Shown: one piece after another, positions 16,045 through 25,514 of the stretch
Layout: each line of letters begins with the position of its first letter
How positions within the stretch are numbered: position 1 is the stretch's first letter
Source of the DNA: Shimia sp040370365
Lineage (GTDB): Bacteria > Pseudomonadota > Alphaproteobacteria > Rhodobacterales > Rhodobacteraceae
Assembly (NCBI RefSeq): GCF_040370365.1
Contig: NZ_BAABWQ010000005.1
Span: 53,262-117,261, forward strand
Direction: 5' to 3'
Length of the DNA: 64,000 nucleotides
The notes under the pieces: generated by a model
What the model was told of the DNA's origin: nothing
The model's database searches: none
The model's input: the letters and a program-made list of their open reading frames with translations, nothing else
Made by a program: the position numbers and the translations under genes

Positions 16045-17841
16045 TCAGTGATTGTTACGTGGTGTGTGTTTGCGGGCGATATCGCGGTAGGTTGGGGCAT
16101 CGCGCAGAGTCATTCCCCGATCAAACGGTTGCACCAGTTCGCGGAAGTACTGCTGCCAAGGCGATTGGCTTTCTGGCACGCTATACCCACCTTGCGCCAT
16201 AAGGTCTGTGGCACGTTTTTGCAGCTCCTCCATATCCACCAACATGTCCGCCGTGCATTTATTTAGGTCAAATCGCACCCGGTCGCCGGTCTTCAAAAGC
16301 GCCAGCCCACCATTGTCAGCGGCTTCGGGGGAAGCGTTCAGAATGGAGGGCGAACCCGAGGTGCCAGATTGCCGACCATCTCCCACGCAGGGCAGTTCGC
16401 TTATGCCTTGTTTGAGAAGGTATGACGGCGCGCGCATGTTCACCACCTCCGCGCCACCGGGGTAGCCTTTTGGGCCTGCGCCACGCATAAAGAGAACACA
16501 GTTTTCATCAATATTTTCAGTCGGATCGTCAATGCGTTTGTAAAAGTCTTCAGGGCCGTCAAACACAATCGCCCGGCCTTCGAATGCATTTGGGTCATGT
16601 GGATTTGACAGGTATTTTTGGCGGAAACTTTCAGAGATAACGCTGGTCTTCATGATTGCGCTATCAAACAGGTTTCCACTTAGGTTGATGAAGCCTGCAG
16701 CAGCAACCAAAGGCTCCGCAACAGACTTGATCACCTTACGGTTCATCACATCAAGGTCTCGGCAATTGGTGGCGATTGTCTGGCCGTTGACGGTGACCGC
16801 GTCGGGGTGGGGCAAGAGATCGGCCTTAAGCAATTCAGACACAACGGCAGGGACGCCCCCTGCGCGGTGGTAGTCTTCGCCGAGATATTCGCCTGCGGGC
16901 TGCAGGTTCACCAAAAGCGGCACATCATGACCGATGTTTTGCCAGTCGTCATTGCTCAGCGGTACGTTGAGGTGGCGCGCGATGGCGTTGAGATGAATGG
17001 GCGCATTGGTGGAACCACCAATGGCAGAATTGATCGCAATAGCGTTTTCAAAAGCCTTGCGGGTCATGATGTCAGATGGGCGCAGATCCTCCCAAACCAT
17101 GTCTACAATGCGCATACCAGTTTCGTAAGAAATTTGTCCGCGTTCGCGGTATGGGGCGGGAATTGCGGCGGAACCCGGGAGCTGCATGCCCAAAGCTTCA
17201 GCCAGTGAGTTCATTGTTGTGGCTGTGCCCATGGTGTTGCAGTAGCCCACAGACGGGGCGGAGGAGGCAACAATATCCGTAAATCCTTCATCATCAATTT
17301 CGCCTGCAGCGTGTAATTCGCGCGCTTTCCAGACAATGGTGCCAGAGCCAGTGCGCTCGCCGCGGAACCAGCCGTTCAACATGGGTCCAACCGAGAGCGC
17401 AATGGCGGGGATGTTGACCGTGGCGGCGGCCATCAAAAGGGCCGGGGTGGTTTTGTCGCATCCAATGTTTAACACAACGCCGTCAATGGGATACCCAAAC
17501 AACGTCTCAACCAGAGACAAGTAGGCGAGATTGCGATCCAACATCGCCGTGGGCCGCTTGCCGGTCTCTTGAATGGGATGCACCGGGATCTCAATGACCG
17601 TACCACCGGCGGCAATCACCCCATCGCGCACGCGCTTTGTCAGTTCAATATGGTGGCGATTACAGGGGCTTAGGTCGCTGCCGGTTTGGGCAATGCCAAT
17701 GATGGGTTTGCCACTTTGCAATTCTGCGCGAGTCAACCCATAGTTGAGGTACCGCTCCAGGTATAAAGCGGTCATTTCTTGATCTTCGGGGTCGTTGAAC
17801 CATTTGCGCGACCGGAGTTGCTCTTTGGTAATCTTGGGCAT
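16045..17841 (-). CDS. IlvD/Edd family dehydratase (sugar-acid dehydratase)
   Basis: A 598-residue IlvD/Edd enzyme. Fe-S ligand cysteines are seen in SDLSPCNRHH, IGCDKTTPA and GYCNTMGTAT. The opening MPKITKEQLRSRKWFNDPED resembles L-arabinonate/xylonate-type dehydratases more than IlvD of branched-chain synthesis. ATG 17841 is set by AGGAGG 6 bases upstream, although the frame stays open to 17952. It would convert an aldonate to its 2-keto-3-deoxy derivative. It heads a minus-strand operon with a hydroxyacid dehydrogenase and a Gfo/Idh oxidoreductase and is divergent from an HIBADH-like gene. Confidence 0.8.
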   Translation of the reverse strand: MPKITKEQLRSRKWFNDPEDQEMTALYLERYLNYGLTRAELQSGKPIIGIAQTGSDLSPCNRHHIELTKRVRDGVIAAGGTVIEIPVHPIQETGKRPTAMLDRNLAYLSLVETLFGYPIDGVVLNIGCDKTTPALLMAAATVNIPAIALSVGPMLNGWFRGERTGSGTIVWKARELHAAGEIDDEGFTDIVASSAPSVGYCNTMGTATTMNSLAEALGMQLPGSAAIPAPYRERGQISYETGMRIVDMVWEDLRPSDIMTRKAFENAIAINSAIGGSTNAPIHLNAIARHLNVPLSNDDWQNIGHDVPLLVNLQPAGEYLGEDYHRAGGVPAVVSELLKADLLPHPDAVTVNGQTIATNCRDLDVMNRKVIKSVAEPLVAAAGFINLSGNLFDSAIMKTSVISESFRQKYLSNPHDPNAFEGRAIVFDGPEDFYKRIDDPTENIDENCVLFMRGAGPKGYPGGAEVVNMRAPSYLLKQGISELPCVGDGRQSGTSGSPSILNASPEAADNGGLALLKTGDRVRFDLNKCTADMLVDMEELQKRATDLMAQGGYSVPESQSPWQQYFRELVQPFDRGMTLRDAPTYRDIARKHTPRNNH

Positions 17842-18026
17842 TTGGTCCTCCTGACCGTGTCGGTATCGCGTCGGTATTCCGGTGGTAATGCGACGGTGGA
17901 AAATAGCACATTTGCGCCCATTTCGCAGGACGCTGTTAGCGCCTATAAACACCGAAATTTCTTGCCTGCGTCAATAAGTTAGTATGTTAGTTGGGTTCGC
18001 AAGCGCTTTCAGGGGAGAAAAAACGG

Positions 18027-18908
18027 GTGGAGAAAAATCCAAAAACCGCGTTGCTAGGGGTCGGCCTCATGGGGCGGCCAATGTCCGAAAATCTGGCTGC
18101 TGGGCAGGTGCCTTTGACGGTGTGGAACCGCAGCAGCGGTAAATGTGACGGGCTGCCGGACATCGGCGTGGAGGTTGCAAAAAGTGCGTGTGATGCCGTG
18201 CGCGGCGTTGCGGTGGTCATTAGTATGGTCGCGGATGGCGTCGCGAGCAGGGCATTGGCAGAAACATGCCTTGAAACCCTCGCGCCTGGTGCGGTTTGGA
18301 TCGATATGTCCAGCACCAAGCCAAGTGACGCGCGAGACATCGCTGCGCTCTTGGCGACACGCGGCATCGCCTTTTTGGATGCGCCGGTGTCCGGCGGCAC
18401 CAAAGGCGCAGAAGCCGGTACGCTGGCGATTATGGCGGGCGGTGACGCGGATACATTTGCGCAGGTCAAACCGATCCTTAGCCACATGGGGCGTCCGGTT
18501 TTGGTGGGCCCGGTCGGCGCCGGTCAGTTGGCGAAACTGGCGAACCAAGCGATTGTTGCCTGCACCATCGGAGCGGTCGCAGAGGCGACGCTATTGCTCA
18601 CGCAAGGTGGTGCAGATGCGGCCGCGGTGCGCGACGCTCTTAGCGGGGGCTTTGCTGACAGCGTGATTTTGCAACAACACGGTACCCGTATGAGTGAGGG
18701 CAACTTTGTGCCCGGCGGTCTGTCGCGCTTGCAGGTCAAAGATTTGATAAATGTGGCAGATGAGGCTGAAAGTCTGTCATTGAGACTGCCAGTGACAGAG
18801 CAAATACTATTGCGGTTCAAACGTTACGTGGATGATATGGACGGCGGAGAGCGCGATCATGCTGGCCTCTACGAAGAACTCAAAGACCTCAATGGGCTAT
18901 CGTCATGA
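18027..18908 (+). CDS. NAD(P)-dependent beta-hydroxyacid dehydrogenase (HIBADH-like)
   Basis: A 293-residue member of the 3-hydroxyisobutyrate/tartronate-semialdehyde/threonate dehydrogenase family: Rossmann motif LLGVGLMGRPMSENL, substrate motif FLDAPVSGGTKGAEAGTLAIM and the catalytic lysine in GAGQLAKLANQ. GTG 18027 is chosen because AGGGGAG lies 9 bases upstream. It is divergent from the IlvD/Edd operon with 185 bases between starts, and it overlaps the convergent GntR gene by 6 bases. The substrate is probably a C3-C6 hydroxy acid of the same route. Confidence 0.8.
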   Translation: MEKNPKTALLGVGLMGRPMSENLAAGQVPLTVWNRSSGKCDGLPDIGVEVAKSACDAVRGVAVVISMVADGVASRALAETCLETLAPGAVWIDMSSTKPSDARDIAALLATRGIAFLDAPVSGGTKGAEAGTLAIMAGGDADTFAQVKPILSHMGRPVLVGPVGAGQLAKLANQAIVACTIGAVAEATLLLTQGGADAAAVRDALSGGFADSVILQQHGTRMSEGNFVPGGLSRLQVKDLINVADEAESLSLRLPVTEQILLRFKRYVDDMDGGERDHAGLYEELKDLNGLSS

Positions 18909-19592
18909 CACGCCTTCAGTCCAAAGCTTGCGCCTTGCGCTCTGGCTGACACTTGGCGGCGCTTTGCTTGGATCGATCAAGCTGCGTGCGAGGTGTTGTG
19001 TGATACGTTCACACACCAGCGTCTCATCTCGTGCGAGTGCGGCATCAATGATGCCCTGATGTTGTGCGACGTTTTCCGGCACAAATTGGAACAGCCGATC
19101 CGCAGTGATCAATTGTTGCCGAATGCGCTGGTAGACCTGATCATGAGATTGGATCAGCAGCGTCGACCCGCAGGCCTCAATCAACGTTCTGTGAAATTCC
19201 AGCTCAGCAGTTGTCCACATAATTAGGGTATTGCGGTCACTTTTTCCAAGATCAACATGTCGCTCAATGTGGCCAAGTTTGTGATGCGCGGCAGTCAGGC
19301 GTGCCTCCCACTCAAGGTCACCGAGTCGAATCGACAGGCAAGCTCCTTCACACTCAAGCAGGATGCGCATTTGTGTGAGTTCCTGTTGAAGTTGTGGGGA
19401 GTTCTTGGGAAGTCGAAAGCCCTTCTGATCTCGGAAATCCACCAGTCCCAACGTGTGCAATCGGAACAACGCTTCGCGGATCGCGCTAGCGGAGCAGCCA
19501 AATTCGGACGCCAGTGTCGAGGGCTTAAGTCTTTGCCCCGGCTCAAAATGTCCGTTTACAAGTTGGTCGCGCAGAAGGGCAAAATGATCCAA
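18903..19592 (-). CDS. GntR-family regulator, FCD domain
   Basis: The winged-helix part (LRDQLVNGHFEPGQRLKP, FGCSASAIREALFRL) is followed by an all-helical FCD effector domain with its metal-ligand histidines (ELEFHRTL). The frame is open to 19685, but only TTG codons are available as starts; TTG 19592 has GGAG 8 bases upstream and gives a normal 229-residue protein, so it is used with moderate certainty. It is divergent from the TRAP operon and convergent with the HIBADH-like gene, and probably controls one or both neighbouring sugar-acid operons. Confidence 0.75.
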   Translation of the reverse strand: MDHFALLRDQLVNGHFEPGQRLKPSTLASEFGCSASAIREALFRLHTLGLVDFRDQKGFRLPKNSPQLQQELTQMRILLECEGACLSIRLGDLEWEARLTAAHHKLGHIERHVDLGKSDRNTLIMWTTAELEFHRTLIEACGSTLLIQSHDQVYQRIRQQLITADRLFQFVPENVAQHQGIIDAALARDETLVCERITQHLARSLIDPSKAPPSVSQSARRKLWTEGVS

Positions 19593-19716
19593 GAAGGTGT
19601 CTCCAAGCGCAAAAGTTACGGATGTTGTCCGACAAAAAAATTTCGTGATTACAATCAAATCTCGAAAATTCAAGAAATTCAACAATTTTGTTGCCTGAAA
19701 TGACTCTTCGCCATAG

Positions 19717-19731
19717 TTTCGTCATACCAAA
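19717..19731. promoter_or_regulatory. Putative GntR/FadR-type operator before the TRAP operon
   Basis: TTTCGTCATACCAAA is a 6-3-6 inverted repeat with one mismatch. It is the same site, bar one base, as the perfect palindrome at 29019-29033 in front of the aldehyde dehydrogenase operon. It lies 55 bases before the dctP start, in the expected promoter region. Confidence 0.55.
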
Positions 19732-19786
19732 AACAACAACGGCTAACGTTGGGTCAAGTGTTTAGATCTAAGGGAGGAAAAGATCT

Positions 19787-20803
19787 ATGAAAGCGACGAA
19801 ACTGATGGCGGCGGCAGCTGCTTTGACCATCGGGGCAAGTGCCCTATCTGCTCAGACAACAACTTTGCGTATTCAAACCCATTTTTCACCAGAAACATTG
19901 TCCGGCCAATTGGCTGAGAAATACGTCAACGACGTGACAGAGATGTCCAATGGCGAGATTGCTATTGAGATGTTCTATTCGTCCTCGGTTGTGAAATCCG
20001 CGGAAACTTTTGATGCGGCGGCTACTGGTATTCTGGATTGCGACATGACCGGTGGTGCGTATCAAACCGGCAAGAACCCAGCGTTTCAGTTCACCGGCGA
20101 TTTGATGGGTGGTTATACCAACCCTTACCAACAAATGGCCTGGCTTTTGCATGGGGACGGTCGCGCGGCGGTAAATGATCTCTACAATGCGCACAATATG
20201 GAGTTTGTCGGTTGGTGGATTCCAGGTCCGGAGTCGCTGGCATCAACACGTCCTATTCGTGGTGTGGAAGACTTCAAAGACTGGAAATTCCGCTCACCTC
20301 CTGGCATGGCAACGCTGGTGTTTAAGAACCTCGGTGCCTCACCCATTGTGATGGATTTCAACGAGATATTTACCGCACTGGAAACCGGCATCATCGATGG
20401 GGCTGACGCTGCAAACCTGACCAACAACATTGGTCTGGGTCTTTATGACATTGCGGAGCACACCAACTATCCGGGCTTCCACTCTATGCCAGCAGACCAC
20501 CTTGCGTGCCGCAAAGACGCATGGGACGCGATGCCGGCCCATCACCGCAAGATCATGGAAGTGGCCATGGACAGCCTCGCACTGCACAATGCAACCATCA
20601 ACGAGGTTAAAAACGCTCAGAACGCTAAAGTGCTGCGTGACAAAGGTGTTAACCTGTACGAATGGTCCCCGGAAGAGTTGGGCAAATTCCGCGCTGCTGT
20701 GAAAGCTGGTTGGGAAGAGTTTGCCACCACTCCGGAAGCCAAAGCACTGTTGGCGAGCCACGTTGAGTTCTTGGTGGGTATGGGTGCGATGTCGGCCGAC
20801 TAA
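19787..20803 (+). CDS. dctP: TRAP transporter solute-binding protein (DctP family)
   Basis: A 338-residue periplasmic protein with a Sec signal peptide (MKATKLMAAAAALTIGASAL, cleavage near residue 22). Family features include the ligand-contacting arginine region WKFRSPPGM and the IIDGADAAN helix typical of DctP proteins. An AGGGAGG ribosome site precedes ATG 19787. It is followed by an enolase-superfamily enzyme and the two membrane subunits. Ligand probably a sugar acid, judged from the neighbours; the exact compound cannot be read from sequence. Confidence 0.85.
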   Translation: MKATKLMAAAAALTIGASALSAQTTTLRIQTHFSPETLSGQLAEKYVNDVTEMSNGEIAIEMFYSSSVVKSAETFDAAATGILDCDMTGGAYQTGKNPAFQFTGDLMGGYTNPYQQMAWLLHGDGRAAVNDLYNAHNMEFVGWWIPGPESLASTRPIRGVEDFKDWKFRSPPGMATLVFKNLGASPIVMDFNEIFTALETGIIDGADAANLTNNIGLGLYDIAEHTNYPGFHSMPADHLACRKDAWDAMPAHHRKIMEVAMDSLALHNATINEVKNAQNAKVLRDKGVNLYEWSPEELGKFRAAVKAGWEEFATTPEAKALLASHVEFLVGMGAMSAD

Positions 20804-20823
20804 TCTGACGCAACATCCCCTAG

Positions 20824-20854
20824 ATTGGCGGCTGCTTCGGTGGCCGCCAATTTT
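20824..20854 (+). terminator. Attenuating hairpin after dctP
   Basis: A perfect 9-bp stem (20824-20832 with 20843-20851) is followed by a short T-run (20851-20854), 20 bases after the dctP stop and before the next gene. It probably limits transcription into the permease genes so that the binding protein is made in excess. Confidence 0.65.
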
Positions 20855-20877
20855 CACCCACCCGGATGTGGCGCGAT

Positions 20878-22044
20878 ATGAAAATCACCAAGATCACCAG
20901 CCATATTTTGCAATATGACATGCCCGAGCGGCTTGGCTATTCGCAGCAGTATTATGACAAGCGGAGCGCTCACATTGTTGAGGTCGTGACCGCAGAAGGG
21001 GTGACCGGCTGGGGCGAGTGTTTTGGGCCGGGCAATGTAGCGATTGCCAATAAGGCGATTGTTGAAGGTGTGATCCAGCCAATGGTGCTGGGTATGGATC
21101 CGTTGGATCGAGATGTGATTTGGCACAAGGTTTACAATCTGCTGCGCGACCACGGCCAAAAAGGCATGCCGCTGCAAGCGCTGTCTGGTGTGGATATTGC
21201 GCTGTGGGATATTGCTGGCAAAGTTGCCGGGCTGCCGCTGAGCCAGATGATTGGCGGGCAGCATCGCAAGGACGTCACAGTCTACGGTTACGGTATGATG
21301 CTGCGACCGGAACCGTTTAAAAGCCTTCGTGGCCGATTTGTTGAGGAGGCCGCCGCGATCCGTGATGCTGGCTTTGTTGCCACAAAGATGAAAGTGGGGC
21401 TCGGCCCCAAAGAAGACATCGCCTTGGCCGCAGCTGTGCGAGAGGGGGTTGGGCCGACGTTCAAGTTTATGGCCGACGCCAATCATTGTTACACCACCAG
21501 TGACGCGCTCTACGTTGGGCGTGGATTGGAGGAGCTTGAGGCTTATTGGTTTGAAGAGCCGATAGCGCCGGAAGATTTGGATGGCTATCGCGAGCTGCGT
21601 ACACAGTTGAAAATCAATATTTCCGGTGGAGAAGCGGAGTTTAACCGATGGGGGTGGCGCAGTCTGTTAGAGGCGCGTGCACTCGACATTGCGCAGCCCG
21701 AAGTCTGTGCGCTGGGCGGTATCAGCGAATACTTGCGCGTGTTGGCGTTGTGTCATGCGCATTTCACGCCTGTGATCAATCATGTGTGGGGGTCCGCAAT
21801 TGCGGTCGCCACCAATTTGCATCTGCTGTCGGCGATGCCGCCGCTGCCCGGCGGGTTGCACCCGTGGGAACCGATGCTGGAATTTGACACCACCGACAAC
21901 AAGTTCCGCGATGATTTGCTTCAAGAGCCGTTGAATATTCAGCAGCAAGTCAAAGAAAACAAAGGTCGGGTGACAATCCCGACGGGTGTGGGGTTAGGTG
22001 TGACGCCAGACCGCGCCTTTATCGAACACTACAAAGTTGCATAG
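20878..22044 (+). CDS. Enolase-superfamily enzyme, D-galactarolactone cycloisomerase-like
   Basis: A 388-residue mandelate racemase/muconate lactonizing enzyme family member. Motifs: ALSGVDIALWDI in the N-terminal domain, the KMKVG lysine pair, metal ligands in DANH, FEEP and GGE, and a C-terminal histidine in NHVWGSA. The overall layout closely resembles Agrobacterium Gci, which isomerises D-galactarolactone. ATG 20878 matches family N-termini (MKITKI); the ribosome site is weak, with a GTG 12 bases earlier. Its place between dctP and dctQM ties it to the transported substrate, probably an aldarate or its lactone. Confidence 0.7.
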   Translation: MKITKITSHILQYDMPERLGYSQQYYDKRSAHIVEVVTAEGVTGWGECFGPGNVAIANKAIVEGVIQPMVLGMDPLDRDVIWHKVYNLLRDHGQKGMPLQALSGVDIALWDIAGKVAGLPLSQMIGGQHRKDVTVYGYGMMLRPEPFKSLRGRFVEEAAAIRDAGFVATKMKVGLGPKEDIALAAAVREGVGPTFKFMADANHCYTTSDALYVGRGLEELEAYWFEEPIAPEDLDGYRELRTQLKINISGGEAEFNRWGWRSLLEARALDIAQPEVCALGGISEYLRVLALCHAHFTPVINHVWGSAIAVATNLHLLSAMPPLPGGLHPWEPMLEFDTTDNKFRDDLLQEPLNIQQQVKENKGRVTIPTGVGLGVTPDRAFIEHYKVA

Positions 22045-22057
22045 CGGGGAGAGCGAC

Positions 22058-22930
22058 GTGACGAAGACCGTAGGGACATCAAAAGCAATATCCACGGGCG
22101 CGCTCATTGAGTGGGTGCTTCCGATCGCCTTTTTGATCTGCGCAGGTTGGGCGGTGTGGCACACACCAGCCTACATCCTGAGTTTCATCCCCCCCGCAAA
22201 CGAGAGCCTTTTTGAGCAGATGAGCCAGCTGCACTATCGCAAAGATGTGACGCCCGATATGAAAGGACTGTTTGGCGGTCGCGCTGATGTGCTTGATTGG
22301 CTCGCTTTGATCTTGATGCCAGTTGTGTTTGTGCTCGGCACCCGGACGGTGCGCCACCACGCAATCGAATTTCCGCATTGGCGCCGCATCGATCGCATCG
22401 CGCTGTTTGTCGGCCGGATCACCATGATGCTGATCATCTCCATGACGTTGGTGATGCTGTATGAGGTGTTTTTGCGCTACGCGATTGAGGCGCCAACGCT
22501 TTGGGCCAACGAGCTTACGCTTTGGTTTGCGGGCTATGTGTTTTTGTTTTCCGGTTTCTACGGCATGCAACAGCGCGGCCACATCCGCATTTTCCTGCTT
22601 TATGATGCTGTGCCACGGTGGCTTCAGCGCACATTCGATGTGATCAGCGCGAGCCTGATTGTAGTGTTCGCGTTTTTCCTGATTTTTGGCAGCTACAAGC
22701 AGGTGTTTGTGGTGAAATTCTACAAATGGGAAATGTTTGGCACCGCCTTTGATCCGCCGATCCCGGCAACGGTGCAGCCGATGATCCTAATCATCGTGGC
22801 GCTGATTGCGGCACAATCAGTGATCAATGTGATTTCGGATTGGAATCTGGAACCAGAGGTGCACACAGCCGCCGATGACATCGACAAAGAAGAACTTGAA
22901 GCCCTGAAAAAGAGCGTGGGAACAAACTGA
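22058..22930 (+). CDS. dctQ: TRAP transporter small permease, extended (DctQ family)
   Basis: A 290-residue protein. The C-terminal about 180 residues form a normal four-helix DctQ domain (LYEVFLRYAIEAPTLWANELTLWF is the core). About 110 extra residues come first and contain two further hydrophobic segments (IEWVLPIAFLICAGWAVW and WLALILMPVVFVLGT). GTG 22058, 6 bases after GGGGAG, is chosen; the earlier TTG lies inside the upstream gene. Compare the 174-residue DctQ at 50335. Its stop overlaps the DctM start (TGATG). It anchors the binding protein's partner complex in the membrane. Confidence 0.8.
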   Translation: MTKTVGTSKAISTGALIEWVLPIAFLICAGWAVWHTPAYILSFIPPANESLFEQMSQLHYRKDVTPDMKGLFGGRADVLDWLALILMPVVFVLGTRTVRHHAIEFPHWRRIDRIALFVGRITMMLIISMTLVMLYEVFLRYAIEAPTLWANELTLWFAGYVFLFSGFYGMQQRGHIRIFLLYDAVPRWLQRTFDVISASLIVVFAFFLIFGSYKQVFVVKFYKWEMFGTAFDPPIPATVQPMILIIVALIAAQSVINVISDWNLEPEVHTAADDIDKEELEALKKSVGTN

Positions 22931-24558
22931 TGGACGTAGGCACTATTTCTCTCATTCTGGTCTTTGGATTGATCACGCTATTGGCCATAGGTATGCCGCT
23001 GGGCTTTGCTTCAGCGGTGCTGGCGCTTGTTGTTTTGGTGCTAAAATTTGAGCCCAATGTTATTTTGGCGCCTTGGACATTTGGGGAAGGGCTGTTGACG
23101 GGGCGTCCGGGCACCGGACCGCTTTACCTTTTGACCCAGAAGATATTCGATCTTTTGACCGAATATGTGCTCATTTCCGTGCCGCTGTTCATATTTATGG
23201 CCGCATTGCTGGAGCGGTCAGGCATCGCCAAACAAATGTACACCTCGCTTGATTTTTGGCTGAGCCGGGTGCGTGGCGGCGTGGCGATTGTGACGTCACT
23301 TATGGCGGTCATTATGGCGGCAATGTCCGGGATTATCGGGGGCGAAGTGGTTCTGTTGGGTCTGATTGCGTTGCCGCAAATGCTGCGACTTGGGTACAAT
23401 CAAAATCTTGCGATCGGCACCATTTGTGCCTCCGGCTCGCTGGGCACAATGATCCCGCCTTCGATTGTTTTGATTATCTATGGCCTCATCACAGAGACGT
23501 CGATCAAAGCGCTATTCACAGGCGCGTTTGTGCCGGGTTTCATGCTGGCCAGTTTCATCATTTTATACATTGTGATCCGCACACAGTTGCGCCCTCAGGA
23601 TGCGCCGCTTCCCGAGCCGCAACCTGGTGACCCCACCGGGGTTCAAAAGCTTGGAATGTTCGGTGCCTTTTTGTGCATTTTGGCCTCTGGGTTTGGCACA
23701 TTGCTGTTCCTGCGGGCGGTGTATTTCACCCTGACGGGCATTAACGCAAATCCTGACCTTGTTGAGGACCCGATTGGCCTTGGCATGAGCTATCACATGC
23801 TGCCTCTGGCGATTTTTGCGGCGGGAGCCGCAGCTGTGGCATTTTTCATATTTGGGCGAGAGCGCAGTCGATTGGGCTGGGAACACGGCAAAGGTTTGGT
23901 GCCGCCGTTTACGGTCATTGGCGTGGTCTTGGGCTCGATTTATGGCGGTATCACAGGCATCACCGAAGCGGCCGGTATGGGCGCGCTGGCGGTGTTCATC
24001 ATTGCGGTGCTGAGAGGTGAAGCCTCGGTTGCGTTGGTGTGGGACAGTTTGTTGCGCACGCTACGCTCGACGGGAACCATCATCTGGGTGACCGTTGGCG
24101 CGGCTGCTCTGGCGGGTGCGTATACCTTGGCGGGGGGGCCAAACTATATCGCGAACCTGATTGTGGGTAGTGAAATGCCCACCATGTTGGTGCTTTTGAC
24201 GATGATGCTGATCTTGTTGTTCATGGGCGCATTTATGGATTGGGTTGGCATCGTGTTGTTGATCATTCCAGTGTTCCTTCCAATTGTGCAACGTTTGCCG
24301 ATTGAGGAAATCGGCTTCATCGGACAGCTTGCACCGCACCACGTGTCGATTTGGTTTGGGGTGTTGTTCTGTATGAACATGCAGGTCAGTTTCCTATCGC
24401 CTCCCTTTGGGCCAGCGGCGTTCTATTTGAAATCAGTTGCGCCGCCACACATTTCGCTGACCGATATCTTTAAGGGGTTTTTGCCGTTTATTGGGGTGCA
24501 AATTCTGGCGCTGGCGGTGCTGTTGATTTGGCCAAATATCGTGACAGTCTTGTTGTAA
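22930..24558 (+). CDS. dctM: TRAP transporter large permease, extended (DctM family)
   Basis: A 542-residue sodium-driven permease, roughly 110 residues longer than the usual 430. The N-terminal half has the expected motifs (GMPLGFASAVLALV, SGIIGGEVVLLGLIALPQM, GSLGTMIPPSI). The extra material is a central insertion around residues 215-325 with a proline-rich cytoplasmic stretch and two added hydrophobic segments. The second half resumes with EAAGMGALAVFI and ends with MNMQVSFLSPPFGPAAFYLKS. Start ATG overlaps the dctQ stop by one base. Confidence 0.85.
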   Translation: MDVGTISLILVFGLITLLAIGMPLGFASAVLALVVLVLKFEPNVILAPWTFGEGLLTGRPGTGPLYLLTQKIFDLLTEYVLISVPLFIFMAALLERSGIAKQMYTSLDFWLSRVRGGVAIVTSLMAVIMAAMSGIIGGEVVLLGLIALPQMLRLGYNQNLAIGTICASGSLGTMIPPSIVLIIYGLITETSIKALFTGAFVPGFMLASFIILYIVIRTQLRPQDAPLPEPQPGDPTGVQKLGMFGAFLCILASGFGTLLFLRAVYFTLTGINANPDLVEDPIGLGMSYHMLPLAIFAAGAAAVAFFIFGRERSRLGWEHGKGLVPPFTVIGVVLGSIYGGITGITEAAGMGALAVFIIAVLRGEASVALVWDSLLRTLRSTGTIIWVTVGAAALAGAYTLAGGPNYIANLIVGSEMPTMLVLLTMMLILLFMGAFMDWVGIVLLIIPVFLPIVQRLPIEEIGFIGQLAPHHVSIWFGVLFCMNMQVSFLSPPFGPAAFYLKSVAPPHISLTDIFKGFLPFIGVQILALAVLLIWPNIVTVLL

Positions 24559-24623
24559 CAAAACCGGAGCTTTTGGGCGTGCATCGGATGTGATGTGTTC
24601 GCCCGTTGAGAAGGAAGAGACAA

Positions 24624-25514
24624 ATGAGCAAACCCAAAATTGGATTTATTGGCATCGGGCTTATGGGCAGTGCTATGGTGCATCGCTTGCTCGCTACGGG
24701 CTATGAGGTGACGATTGTTGCCAATCGCTCTCGACCATTGGTGGACAAAGCTGTTGCCGCAGGTGCCGTTGAAGTCGGCAGCGCAAAAGAGCTGGCCGCG
24801 TGCAGCGACATTGTGATGATGTGCATGAGCACCAGCGATCAGGTTGAAACCCGCATGCGCGGCGATGACGGCGTACTGGCGGGGCTTCCAGCTGGAGCGG
24901 TTGTGATTGATTTTGGCACGTCGCTGCCCGCGTCGACCAAGGCGCTGGGCGCGGAGACTGCTGCCGTGGGTGGCACGTACCTTGATGCGCCGCTGGGGCG
25001 CACACCTCAGCAGGCGATAGATGGGCTGCTCAATATCATGGCAGCGGGTGACAAAGAGGCATTTGACCGGGTGAAACCCGTGCTCGATGATCTGGGGGAA
25101 AACGTCTTTCATTTGGGTGCATTGGGCGCAGGACACACCACCAAGCTGATCAACAATTTTTTTGCTCAGAACATCGTCAATGCACTGTCGGAGTCTTTTG
25201 CCATGGCCGATAAAGCGGGTCTGAGCCGTCAGGATCTCTACAACGTGATCTCCGCAGGACCGCTGCACTCTGGCATGATGGATTTTTTGTCGGTCTATGC
25301 GTTGGAAGGCGACCCCTCTAAGCTGCAGTTTTCCATAAAAAACGCGTCCAAAGATGTTGGCTATTACGTTCAGATGACCAAAGACGCCGGCGTCAAAACC
25401 TTGATGGGGGACAACACTTTGGCGGCGCTTGAAGGGGCGAACGCCGCTGGCATGGGGGAGCAGTTGGTGCCGGAAATCCTTGAGTACTATATCGACCAAT
25501 TCAAGGATGGGTGA
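24624..25514 (+). CDS. NAD(P)-dependent beta-hydroxyacid dehydrogenase (HIBADH-like)
   Basis: A 296-residue paralogue of the gene at 18027: Rossmann motif IGIGLMGSAMVHRL, LDAPLGRTPQQAIDG in place of the usual DAPVSGG, and the catalytic lysine in GAGHTTKLINNF. AAGGAAGAG precedes ATG 24624. The altered substrate loop (LGRTPQQA) suggests a different ligand from the first paralogue. It lies 65 bases after dctM and overlaps the following DMT permease gene by 8 bases, so it is probably part of the same operon. Confidence 0.8.
   Translation: MSKPKIGFIGIGLMGSAMVHRLLATGYEVTIVANRSRPLVDKAVAAGAVEVGSAKELAACSDIVMMCMSTSDQVETRMRGDDGVLAGLPAGAVVIDFGTSLPASTKALGAETAAVGGTYLDAPLGRTPQQAIDGLLNIMAAGDKEAFDRVKPVLDDLGENVFHLGALGAGHTTKLINNFFAQNIVNALSESFAMADKAGLSRQDLYNVISAGPLHSGMMDFLSVYALEGDPSKLQFSIKNASKDVGYYVQMTKDAGVKTLMGDNTLAALEGANAAGMGEQLVPEILEYYIDQFKDG

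Noticed and set aside
16032..16100. Upstream ATG 16100 for the 2-hydroxyacid dehydrogenase
   Set aside because: It lies inside the dehydratase gene; ATG 16031 has a ribosome site and gives a normal-length enzyme.
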